Origin: an uncultured Bacilli bacterium
GTDB taxonomy: Bacteria > Bacillota_I > Bacilli_A > RF39 > UBA660
Reading direction: 5' to 3'
Assembly (NCBI GenBank): GCA_934162665.1
Contig: CAKPJN010000004.1
Span: forward strand, 49,496-113,495
DNA: 64,000 bases
Part shown: in pieces, positions 29,912-38,724 of the stretch
Layout of the letters: each line of letters begins with the position of its first letter
Position numbering within the stretch: the first letter of the stretch is position 1
Notes under the pieces: model-generated
What the model saw: only the letters and a program-made list of their open reading frames with translations
Database searches by the model: none
What the model was told of the DNA's origin: nothing
Position numbers and translations under genes: made by a program

Positions 29912-31681
29912 CTATTCGGCTGGCGATGGTGATGGTTTAGCAGTTGATGATGGTGGTGTTGGAGTTGGGCTAGTAGTTGTATTATTATTTTCCTTTTCTG
30001 AAGGTTTCTTTGCAACTACAACCTTTAAAGTAGTACCTTTAACAATAGGGCTACCTGCAGCACGTGATTGTGATATTATCTTTCCAGCTTCATATTGTGT
30101 TGTTTCTTGATATGTAGTATTTATAGTTAAACCGTATTTACTACAAAAGGCCTCAGCGTCATCTATACTCCAACCTTCGGCATTCATATCTGGAAATGAA
30201 TCAACGATATTTGGAATATATAGTGTAATACTATCACCACTTTTTACTTCTGAACCTTTAGCTAATGATTGTCCGATTATTTCCTGTTCATCATAATCTT
30301 TATCATCGGTTGGATCTTTCTTTTCTATATTTACGATTAATCCATATTTTGTTTTTAAGAATGTATTAATTTCGATATAATTTTTTCCTGTATAATCTTC
30401 TAATATATAAGTTTCTTCTCCTGTAGATTTATAAATAGTAATTTTTGTATTTTCTTTTACACTTCTTCCACTTTCTGGTTCTGTTCTTATAACTCGATTC
30501 TTTTTAACACTAGAAGATGATTCTTTTTTTATAGTAGTATTTACTGATAATCCTAATTTTTGTAATTTCTTCTCACAGCTACTTACTGTTAGATCTTTAC
30601 AACTTGGTATTGTAACATTTGATGGTGCTGTTAAAGTTGGAATAATAAAGAAAACAGTTAATAAAATTAGACAAATTCCACCAAATATTGATGATAAAAT
30701 AATTATTATTCTTTTATTTGTTTTTTCTTCATTATCTTCAATCTTTTCAGCAATTTTTTCTTCTTCTTGTTCTATATCTTCTATCTTTTTTAATTTCTTT
30801 GTGTTTTCAGTTTCATGCTCAGGGTATTTATATTTTAATGGTTCTTCATTCATTCTTTCATCATCTAGAGCTGTTAATAAATCTTCATGCATTTCTTTTG
30901 CATCTTCATATCTATTTTTAGGATTTTTAGCAGTTGCCTTTAGAATAATATTTTCAATACTTTGTGGAATAGCTGGATTTTCTTCTCTTAAATTTGGTAA
31001 TGGATCTCTCATATGCTTTAGAGCTATTTCTACTGCATTATCGCCTTTAAATGGAAGTGAACCACTTAGTAATTCATAAAAGATAATTCCTATTGAGTAA
31101 ATATCACTTTTTATGGTAGAGCCTTTTCCACTTGCTTGTTCTGGTGGTAAGTAATGAACACTACCCATTACTGAGTTTGTTTGTGTAAGTTGTGTAGAAT
31201 TTAATGCCATCGCAATACCAAAATCAGTAATTTTGATTTGTCCATCGTCTTTAATCATAATGTTTTGTGGTTTTAGGTCTCTATGTATGATATAAGAATC
31301 ATGGGCATGTGCCATTCCATCAGTAAGTTGAAGCATAATATCGATTGCTTCTGATAGGGTTAGAGAACCTCTCTTTTTTAAAAGTTGTTTTAAAGTTTTT
31401 CCTTCGATATATTCCATTACAATATAATAGATTCCATCATCTTCACCTACATCATACATTTCTACTATGTTTGGATGTGCTAGTGATGACGCTGATAATG
31501 CTTCTCGTTGAAAACGTCTTACAAACTTTTCATCGTTTGATAAATCTCCTCTTAAAACTTTTATCGCTACATTGCGATCTAGTATAGTATCATAGCCTAG
31601 GTAGACATTTGCCATGCCACCTTCACCGATAGATCTGATAATTTCATATCTATCATTGATTTTTTGCCCCTTTGTTATCAT
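29912..31681 (-). CDS. prkC: Ser/Thr protein kinase with PASTA domains (PrkC/StkP type)
   Basis: 589 residues. A cytoplasmic Hanks kinase domain has GEGGMANVYLG, AIKVL, HRDLKPQNIM and DFGIAM. After a charged linker and one transmembrane helix (about 326-347) come three extracellular PASTA repeats and a Ser/Thr/Pro-rich tail. PASTA kinases sense peptidoglycan fragments and control division, and in spore formers germination. Its ATG overlaps the prpC stop as ATGA. The Pro/Ser tail is slightly unusual. Confidence 0.97.
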   Translation of the reverse strand: MITKGQKINDRYEIIRSIGEGGMANVYLGYDTILDRNVAIKVLRGDLSNDEKFVRRFQREALSASSLAHPNIVEMYDVGEDDGIYYIVMEYIEGKTLKQLLKKRGSLTLSEAIDIMLQLTDGMAHAHDSYIIHRDLKPQNIMIKDDGQIKITDFGIAMALNSTQLTQTNSVMGSVHYLPPEQASGKGSTIKSDIYSIGIIFYELLSGSLPFKGDNAVEIALKHMRDPLPNLREENPAIPQSIENIILKATAKNPKNRYEDAKEMHEDLLTALDDERMNEEPLKYKYPEHETENTKKLKKIEDIEQEEEKIAEKIEDNEEKTNKRIIIILSSIFGGICLILLTVFFIIPTLTAPSNVTIPSCKDLTVSSCEKKLQKLGLSVNTTIKKESSSSVKKNRVIRTEPESGRSVKENTKITIYKSTGEETYILEDYTGKNYIEINTFLKTKYGLIVNIEKKDPTDDKDYDEQEIIGQSLAKGSEVKSGDSITLYIPNIVDSFPDMNAEGWSIDDAEAFCSKYGLTINTTYQETTQYEAGKIISQSRAAGSPIVKGTTLKVVVAKKPSEKENNNTTTSPTPTPPSSTAKPSPSPAE

Positions 31682-32424
31682 TCTTTGTCACCTTCTTTTT
31701 CAAGAATTAGGTAAGCAACTGAAATATTATCAGTTCCACCTCTATTGTTTGCTTTTTTTATTAATCTGATTACTGTATCTTCAATATCTAAATCACTAAG
31801 TAATACTTTTTCAATTTGGTCTTTATCTAACATATTAGTAAGTCCATCGCTAGAAAGTAAGATTTGATCAATATCAGTGTCGCAATCAAATACATCAACA
31901 TCAACTTCTAATGACGCTCCTAAAGCTTTCATTAACACATTCTTTTTCGGATGATTACTTGCTTCTTCTTTTGTTAATTCTCCTGCACTTACAAGTAGAT
32001 TGACTAAGGTATGGTCATATGTTACTTTATGTAGCTTGTCATCTTTTATAACAAATCCACTTGAGTCACCAACATTGCCAAATAATAAGTAATCTTTAGT
32101 AAGTATTGCCATTACTAGGGTTGTTCCCATTCCTTTGCTTTCTGGATGAGTTTTTTCATGTTCAAAGATTAAAGTATTTATTTCATTAACAACATTTCTT
32201 ATCCAATTTACAGCGTCTACTTTACTCATTTTTAAGAATGTCTCGTTAAAGTGTTTACTTAAATGACTAATTGCGATTGATGATGCAACCTCTCCCGCTG
32301 AATGTCCACCCATTCCATCGGCTATGGCCATTAAATATTCATTATCTGTATTTTTAGTGATAATAACGCTATCTTCGTTATGATCTCGTATTCTTCCAGC
32401 ATCTGTTAAATAAAAAGATTTCAT
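31678..32424 (-). CDS. prpC: PP2C-family Ser/Thr protein phosphatase (PrpC/Stp)
   Basis: 248 residues with the PP2C metal-binding motifs: RDHNEDS, AIADGMGGHSAGEVAS, FGNVGDSSGF, LSSDGLTNML and GGTDNISV. It reverses PrkC phosphorylation. Overlaps both neighbours by ATGA, so translation of rlmN, prpC and prkC is coupled. Confidence 0.96.
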   Translation of the reverse strand: MKSFYLTDAGRIRDHNEDSVIITKNTDNEYLMAIADGMGGHSAGEVASSIAISHLSKHFNETFLKMSKVDAVNWIRNVVNEINTLIFEHEKTHPESKGMGTTLVMAILTKDYLLFGNVGDSSGFVIKDDKLHKVTYDHTLVNLLVSAGELTKEEASNHPKKNVLMKALGASLEVDVDVFDCDTDIDQILLSSDGLTNMLDKDQIEKVLLSDLDIEDTVIRLIKKANNRGGTDNISVAYLILEKEGDKE

Positions 32425-33440
32425 AAATCCTCCTTTTTGCTTCTAAGTTGTCCACAAGCAGCAGATATTTTACTACCAAATTCTTTCCTTATTGTGACAT
32501 TTATTTTACTTTTTTTAAGTATATCATAAAACTTCATAATTTGAACAGTACTTGGTCTTTTAAAGTGTAAATTATCTGTTTGATTATACGGAATTAAATT
32601 CACATAAGCATTCATATTTTTAATTAAGTTGCTTAACTCTATGGCACATTCTAGGCTATCATTTATTCCTTCTAATAAAATATATTCAAAAGTAAGTCTT
32701 CGATTAGTCTTTTTTATATATTCTTTTAGTGTTGGTATTAATATTTCTAGTGGATATGCTTTATTAATAGGCATCAGTTTATCTCTAAGTTCATTATTTG
32801 GTGCATGAAGGGAAATAGCTAGATTTATTTGTAGTGGTAAATCCATGAATTCTTTTATTTTCGGTACTATTCCACAAGTAGATATCGTTATATGTCTAGC
32901 ACCAATCGCTAAACCTTTTGGATCATTGATAATTTTTACAAATTTAATTATATTATCATAGTTATCAAATGGTTCTCCAATTCCCATTATTACGACATGT
33001 GATATTCGCTCTTGTAAATCTTCTTCAATCATCAGAATTTGTAATACCATTTCATAAGTTTCTAGATTACGTACTTTTTTGCGCCTTCCACTTTCACAAA
33101 ACTTACATCCCATATTGCAGCCTACTTGGCTTGATACACAAATACTATTACCATAATCATGTCTCATTAGTACCGCTTCTATATGTTCTTTATCTTCTAA
33201 TTCGAATAAATATTTATTTACATCTTTATCTTTTTCAATATTTACTATTTTTAATTTATCTATATTAAAATCTTCTTTTAACTTTTCAATTAGTTCTTTT
33301 TTTATATTGGTTACTTCATCAAAGTTGTTAATTTTTTTCTCATAACACCAAGAAAATAACTGATCAGCGTGAAACTTTTTAGAACCTATTTCGATGAAAT
33401 ATTGTTCCATTTCTTCTTTTGTTAAATTATATATGTTCAT
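32421..33440 (-). CDS. rlmN: 23S rRNA/tRNA adenine-C2 methyltransferase RlmN
   Basis: 339 residues, radical SAM. The cluster motif is CNMGCKFC, with CVSSQVG before it; GIGEPFDNYDN and the C-terminal resolving Cys in SAACGQL are visible. It methylates A2503 of 23S rRNA and A37 of some tRNAs. ATG follows GGAGTGG. Confidence 0.96.
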   Translation of the reverse strand: MNIYNLTKEEMEQYFIEIGSKKFHADQLFSWCYEKKINNFDEVTNIKKELIEKLKEDFNIDKLKIVNIEKDKDVNKYLFELEDKEHIEAVLMRHDYGNSICVSSQVGCNMGCKFCESGRRKKVRNLETYEMVLQILMIEEDLQERISHVVIMGIGEPFDNYDNIIKFVKIINDPKGLAIGARHITISTCGIVPKIKEFMDLPLQINLAISLHAPNNELRDKLMPINKAYPLEILIPTLKEYIKKTNRRLTFEYILLEGINDSLECAIELSNLIKNMNAYVNLIPYNQTDNLHFKRPSTVQIMKFYDILKKSKINVTIRKEFGSKISAACGQLRSKKEDL

Positions 33441-33480
33441 ACAACCACTCCAATTAAATATATTATAACCTAATTTAGAA

Positions 33481-33508
33481 AAAACTTCGAGATATTATTC
33501 GAAGTTTT
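33481..33508 (-). terminator. Terminator after the 242-aa protein gene
   Basis: Perfect 10-base stem AAAACTTCGA / TCGAAGTTTT with an 8-base loop and a T-run on the minus strand. The stop codon overlaps its edge. It separates the fmt section from the rlmN-prkC section. Confidence 0.85.
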
Positions 33509-34235
33509 AGTTTGGAAGTTCGATATTTTCTACTTCATTGAATCCTTTGTATTTTATTTTAATAGTACAAGACTTACTATTTTCATCAATATAGTTAATA
33601 TAACTATCTAAATTATAGTTTATTTCATTAACTTCATTATCGTCAACACTTATATCTATTTTATTTGGGGTATCACTTATATCAATATTTGCATTAGTTA
33701 ATAACTTTATCAAAGTATTTGTAGAAATTTCATAATGATAAGTAGTTTTTCCACTTTCATATTCTGTTTTTGAGGTATAAGTTGCACTGGCTAAAATAGT
33801 TTTTATCATATCAATTTGTAAATATTCTTTTAAGATATATGGATTTTCTGTATTTATCCAAGTTCCATTAGTATTTTCTAGAAATAAATCATTATTACGA
33901 TAATAATTTTTACTTATTTCATTAAGAGTATAGGTAAAATTCTCTTTACTATCAATTTTATCTCCATCATATATATATTCATTATTATTTAATAAGATAT
34001 GATATGTAAAATGATAATTACTATTAACAATAGACGAGAATGAATAGTTTTGTTTAGTATCTGAATCATTATTATTAATAGTTTTATTTCCAACTCTAAG
34101 AGCTATTATAAGTATTAGAAAAAAGAAAAAGTAAAAAGCAAAAAACAAGATAGCTTTTCCACGAGGATTATGATATATTTCTTTTAATATTTTCAAATAA
34201 TTTTTCTTGTCTTTTTTATTATCTTTTTCATTCAT
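33507..34235 (-). CDS. Membrane-anchored protein of unknown function
   Basis: 242 residues: a Lys/Asn-rich cytoplasmic start, one transmembrane helix (about 30-50, FFAFYFFFFLILIIALRVG) and a 190-residue extracytoplasmic beta-rich domain with a single Cys near the end (SKSCTIKIKYKG). Not recognised. It takes the place usually held by rsmB between fmt and rlmN. Start overlaps the fmt stop as TAATG, so expression is coupled to fmt. Confidence 0.6.
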   Translation of the reverse strand: MNEKDNKKDKKNYLKILKEIYHNPRGKAILFFAFYFFFFLILIIALRVGNKTINNNDSDTKQNYSFSSIVNSNYHFTYHILLNNNEYIYDGDKIDSKENFTYTLNEISKNYYRNNDLFLENTNGTWINTENPYILKEYLQIDMIKTILASATYTSKTEYESGKTTYHYEISTNTLIKLLTNANIDISDTPNKIDISVDDNEVNEINYNLDSYINYIDENSKSCTIKIKYKGFNEVENIELPN

Positions 34236-35173
34236 TATTTAAGCACCTTACCAATCAATTCTTCTTTTTTTATTCCATTTAAATAGTCTCTTGCTTTCAT
34301 TCTTTTCTTTCCAAATGGTTTTATATCAGTTAATATTAACTCTCCATCTTTTGTTGCAACTCCTATTCCTTCTTTATATATATTAGTTATTTCACCATTT
34401 TCTTTTTCAGTAAAGATACGATCAGAGATAGTTGATGCATATACTTTCATTTCTTTATCATCAAATAATATATAACTACTTGGTGTTTCTGATAAGCCTC
34501 TTATTTGGTTAAATAATTCTCTTGACGTTTTATTGAAATCAAGGTGTTCTTCTTCTCTTTTTATATTGTAGGCATAAGTTACTTCACTTAAATCTTGTTT
34601 TATTCTTTCGTTTTTACCTTCTATTATACTTGGTAATGTTTCTATTAATAATTCTTTTCCTATAATACTTAATCTATCTGATAAAGTATCTAAGTTATCT
34701 GTATCTTTTATTAGTGTTTCTCTTTGACTAATGATATCACCAGCATCCATTTTCTCACTCATATACATGATAGTTATACCAGTTTTTTGATATCCTTCAA
34801 TAATTGCTTTATGTATTGGCGCCCCCCCGCGTAGTTTTGGAAGTAGTGAGGCATGAACATTAATACATCCTAGTTTTGGTTTTTCTAATATTTCTTTTGG
34901 AATTATTTGTCCGTAGGCACACGTTATTATTATGTCTGGTTTTAAACTTAAAATATTATCATAATCTTGTTTTATATTGGTTGGTTGAAATATTTTAATA
35001 TTATGTTTTAAAGCTGTTTCTTTTACAGGAGTAGCTTCTAGTACTTGATGTCTACCTACTCTTTTATCTGGTTGACTTACTATACCTACTACATTACAAT
35101 TTTCTATTAATGCTTCTAATATAGGAACACTAAATTTTGGAGTTCCCATAAATACTACTTTTAGATTTTTCAT
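34235..35173 (-). CDS. fmt: Methionyl-tRNA formyltransferase
   Basis: 312 residues with VFMGTPKFSVPIL, the catalytic region NVHASLLPKLRGGAPIHKAI and MSEKMDAGDI, plus the C-terminal OB-fold domain. It formylates initiator Met-tRNA. Normal length. Confidence 0.97.
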   Translation of the reverse strand: MKNLKVVFMGTPKFSVPILEALIENCNVVGIVSQPDKRVGRHQVLEATPVKETALKHNIKIFQPTNIKQDYDNILSLKPDIIITCAYGQIIPKEILEKPKLGCINVHASLLPKLRGGAPIHKAIIEGYQKTGITIMYMSEKMDAGDIISQRETLIKDTDNLDTLSDRLSIIGKELLIETLPSIIEGKNERIKQDLSEVTYAYNIKREEEHLDFNKTSRELFNQIRGLSETPSSYILFDDKEMKVYASTISDRIFTEKENGEITNIYKEGIGVATKDGELILTDIKPFGKKRMKARDYLNGIKKEELIGKVLK

Positions 35174-35179
35174 ATTATA

Positions 35180-36370
35180 TCACATTCCTTTTTCTAACAT
35201 TATAATTGATATTATAACACCAATAGTAATTAGTAATGAACCTAGTAATAATAAAATGGATACTTTACCATAGGCATTAGTAAGATTTTGAGTAGAAGTT
35301 TCAAAGATGTTTTCTTTTATTTTTATATCTTCTTCTACATTGTTATTTTCTCGTTCATAAATATCTTTATAAGAGTATAGTTCTATTACTTCTATATCAG
35401 TACTCTTTATTTTAGTCTTTATTTCTATATTGTCAAATCTAGAAGTTATAATTTTACGAACAATATCATCTAGGCTATTTTTATTAATTAATGACATTAT
35501 ATTATCTATATCTTTTAAGTAATTATTTCCTAAATACTTTCTTTTTACTAATAAAACAGTTGGGATATTTTTATTATTTTTTAACAATTCCCATTCTTCT
35601 TTACATACTTTTTTTAGGTAATTTGACTCTTTTATAGTTAGATTTAGCTCAGTTGATAACCTATTTAAATTATAAAAACAATCTTTATAATCTTTTCTAT
35701 AGTAGGCATCTTTTTTGTATTTTTTGTTAGTCATTATATTACTATTTGATAGTAATGATGAAAAGTACATAGGAGCATTTTCTGCATAATAATAGGCTTT
35801 TATAAGACTATCGGTCATTGTAATATAGTGTTCATTAAATTTTTTTTCTATAATTGTCTCAGCTTTATGTTTTTTTAATATCTTTTTTATATGAATAAAC
35901 TTTTGATAGAGATTATTATAGTGTTCTGGATTTAATCCATTTTCTATAATATCTTGTTTATAGATATTTGGGATACTATGAAACATGTAGCCTTCTACAA
36001 TATAATTTTTATAAATATATGATAGTAATTCTTTTTTGTTTTCTATATCTGTTATATTTTTTAAAGCTAGTTTTCTAGAACAAATTCTAACAATTAGCTT
36101 ATTTATACCTCTTTCTATATCACTGTAATTATCTATTTTTCTCATTAGTTTTTCTAATGAGAATATATATTCATCTAGGTAATCATCATCATTAATAATT
36201 ACCTTATATTTATATAGAGCATCTATAATGATAAAAAATGGTTTTTCTTTATTATAGTAGTTTTCATATTCTAATGATATTTTGGTTTCTTTAGTGTTAT
36301 AGCAGTCACTGCAACAAACTTCTTTTAATAACTTTTGTACATCTTTTCTTTTTAAAATACTATCTAACAC
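35180..36370 (-). CDS. Tail-anchored protein with possible ADP-ribosyltransferase-like fold
   Basis: 396 residues. The N-terminal half is helical with an early Cys cluster (VCCSDCYN). The centre has GYMFHSIPNIYKQDIIENGL and, about 40 residues later, ITMTDSLIKAYYYAENAP. Their spacing and pattern (His then small residue, a helix ending in nGL, then a tDs...A..YA strand-helix) resemble the H and Y motifs of ART-fold proteins. A single hydrophobic helix near the C-terminus (about 372-393) suggests a tail anchor with the enzyme-like part in the cytoplasm. Start is GTG after GGTGGTGG. The fold is inferred from pattern alone; a purely structural protein is possible. Confidence 0.5.
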   Translation of the reverse strand: MLDSILKRKDVQKLLKEVCCSDCYNTKETKISLEYENYYNKEKPFFIIIDALYKYKVIINDDDYLDEYIFSLEKLMRKIDNYSDIERGINKLIVRICSRKLALKNITDIENKKELLSYIYKNYIVEGYMFHSIPNIYKQDIIENGLNPEHYNNLYQKFIHIKKILKKHKAETIIEKKFNEHYITMTDSLIKAYYYAENAPMYFSSLLSNSNIMTNKKYKKDAYYRKDYKDCFYNLNRLSTELNLTIKESNYLKKVCKEEWELLKNNKNIPTVLLVKRKYLGNNYLKDIDNIMSLINKNSLDDIVRKIITSRFDNIEIKTKIKSTDIEVIELYSYKDIYERENNNVEEDIKIKENIFETSTQNLTNAYGKVSILLLLGSLLITIGVIISIIMLEKGM

Positions 36371-36428
36371 TATACCACCACCATATTATACATAAAGTAT
36401 ACTATAATTTGGTAAATATGTAAATTGA

Positions 36429-37283
36429 CTATTTTCTAGTTAATAAGCATCTTATATATAGAATTAGTAATGATAATTTATTAGTTATATAAAGTAATCC
36501 TAATTCAAGATGATTGGCTTTTAAGTACTCTTTTACATAGTAGTGTTGACTTAGTTTTAGATTCTTATATTTATTTATCTTATTAATATTTTTATCTATA
36601 GTAACTGAATGGTTATGAATTACTTTTACTTCATTATTAACAGCTATTTGTTTATTTATATCTTTCATCTTTTTAGCTAAAATATTTTCTTCATAATATA
36701 AGAATGTGGTCTCATCAAAATAATTAACTTGTTTTAGAGTTTTTCCATCTACTAAAAAGATGCAACCACTTACTACATCTACTAGTGATATATTTTTTTT
36801 GTAATGATCTTCTTTATATAAAATTCTCTTTTTTAACTTTCTACTAATTAGTGGCAAATTAAATAAAACTTCGTCTATTGGAGTTGGCAAAATCCAGCCT
36901 CTATTTAAGCCATCTTTTTCTATTATAGTTGGACCTACTACGGATATTTCATCTGTGATACTATTTTTTAAGGAGATTATATCTTCTTCTTTTTCAATTA
37001 TTATATCTGAATTAGAAAAGATTATGATACAGTCTTTTAATGTTTTATTTAAGTATTTTGCGCCAGTATTTAGTCCTGATGCATATCCTTTATTATCTTT
37101 ATTTTCTATTAAATGAATCTTTTTGTTTTCATATTTTTTTAGTTCTTTAACTGATTCATCTTTAGAGTTATTATCAACTATTACGATAGAATCTAGTACT
37201 TTATAATCTTTGATATTTTTTAATAATTTTATAGTTGTTTTGTAATCGTTATAGTTAACAATTACTATTCCTAGTTTTTTCAT
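36429..37283 (-). CDS. Glycosyltransferase family 2
   Basis: 284 residues. GT-A start GIVIVNYNDYKTTIKLLKN, nucleotide-binding VIVDNNSKDES, then GYASGLNTGAKYL and FSNSDIII (the DxD-like site). The later VSGCIFLVDG and EENILAKKM resemble rhamnosyltransferase-type enzymes. It has no strong membrane domain. Overlaps the preceding polymerase gene by ATGA, so both probably serve one surface polysaccharide. Confidence 0.88.
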   Translation of the reverse strand: MKKLGIVIVNYNDYKTTIKLLKNIKDYKVLDSIVIVDNNSKDESVKELKKYENKKIHLIENKDNKGYASGLNTGAKYLNKTLKDCIIIFSNSDIIIEKEEDIISLKNSITDEISVVGPTIIEKDGLNRGWILPTPIDEVLFNLPLISRKLKKRILYKEDHYKKNISLVDVVSGCIFLVDGKTLKQVNYFDETTFLYYEENILAKKMKDINKQIAVNNEVKVIHNHSVTIDKNINKINKYKNLKLSQHYYVKEYLKANHLELGLLYITNKLSLLILYIRCLLTRK

Positions 37284-38578
37284 ATATTACACTTCCTAAG
37301 TTCATTATAAAGTAGATTAATTATTAACGCAACATAGATACTTACTGATGGTGACGTTATAACATGGCCTGTTAATAATGTTAAAATAATTGATAATAAT
37401 ATTGATAAAATTAGAATTTGAATTTGGTTATTTTTTAATGACTTTTTAGTTAGCTTTTTTATAATTAGGATAAACATATAAAGATATGATGCCATATATG
37501 TTATGGTACCAATTATTCCGTGGCGGTAAAATATATCAATATAATCCATCTCAATCATTTTGGCATTTACTTCATCAGTTCCATAGTTTTCAATATAGCC
37601 AATACCTAGTAATTTTTCACTGAGTGTGGAGTTTTTATATGAGTTGTTTGTATTACTCCAAAAGGTTAATCTTTGACTAAAGATAAAATGATCTAGTACT
37701 TTAGGACTTGTAATGATATCACTTACACTCTCTACTTCCAAGAAATCTAGATGAACAACGATATTTTTATAAAACTCTGTTTTGGGAATTAAAGTGATTG
37801 TGGCAACTAAAACAAAGATTAGGGATAAGAATATTCCTACTAAGTTTTTATATTTCTTTTTCTTAACTTCTTTTATAATCAATTTTATAAAGTAGTAAAT
37901 TAATATTATACCAAAACATAATAATGGTCCTTTTGTACCCATTGATGTTAATACATATAGCAAAATTATTAATGAGTTTACTAATAGTAATATATTTTTC
38001 TTTTCTAAAAGAGCATATATAAATAATGGCATTAGTATTGATAGTATGGCACTTATTTCATTAGCTGTATAGAAAAAACCTATTTGTCCACCTTTTGTTA
38101 TGGCATAACTTTTAAAACCAATATGAAGTATATTAGGTACAAAAACTAATGCTAGATAAATTGAGAATAGTTTTACTAGTAACTTTCTATCTACGTCTAA
38201 TTTGTTTTCTTCATATAAATTATAGATTGCGACTAGTACAATTGGGAAATAGAAAGTTTTTATCATGTTTTTTATTTCATATAATATGGCACCGGTACCT
38301 TTTAATACCAATGTATTAATAACAAAACTAATAATATATAATATAATTATTGATAAATAAGTTATACTTAATTTTCGTTTACTACTTTTTGTTATAAAAA
38401 AGATATAGTACATACAAAGTAACATAAAAATAATTCTTACTATGATACCAATTGTTAAGTCTATTTTAAGAATTGTTAATGATATTGCGGTTAAAACATC
38501 TATTATCGGTTGGGAAAATAGAAATATTATAAATATTTTATTTATGTTTTCTGTTAAAAAGTTATTTATTTTTTTCAT
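37280..38578 (-). CDS. O-antigen ligase / polymerase-like membrane protein
   Basis: 432 residues with about eleven hydrophobic segments and a large extracellular loop between the later ones. It contains GTKGPLLCFGI and the RHGIIGTITYMASYLY segment typical of Wzy/O-antigen-ligase-like proteins. The likely role is joining or polymerising polysaccharide outside the membrane. ATG follows AGGAG. Confidence 0.75.
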   Translation of the reverse strand: MKKINNFLTENINKIFIIFLFSQPIIDVLTAISLTILKIDLTIGIIVRIIFMLLCMYYIFFITKSSKRKLSITYLSIIILYIISFVINTLVLKGTGAILYEIKNMIKTFYFPIVLVAIYNLYEENKLDVDRKLLVKLFSIYLALVFVPNILHIGFKSYAITKGGQIGFFYTANEISAILSILMPLFIYALLEKKNILLLVNSLIILLYVLTSMGTKGPLLCFGIILIYYFIKLIIKEVKKKKYKNLVGIFLSLIFVLVATITLIPKTEFYKNIVVHLDFLEVESVSDIITSPKVLDHFIFSQRLTFWSNTNNSYKNSTLSEKLLGIGYIENYGTDEVNAKMIEMDYIDIFYRHGIIGTITYMASYLYMFILIIKKLTKKSLKNNQIQILILSILLSIILTLLTGHVITSPSVSIYVALIINLLYNELRKCNI

Positions 38579-38724
38579 ACTTAGCTCCTATCTATATTTA
38601 TATTATCATAAATTTGTAATATTTGTTTATTTTTATGGACATATTTTTACATATTAAGTATTAATATTAATTCCTATTTTTTTATATTTATTATATAATA
38701 TTATTATAATATGGGGTGATGTAA

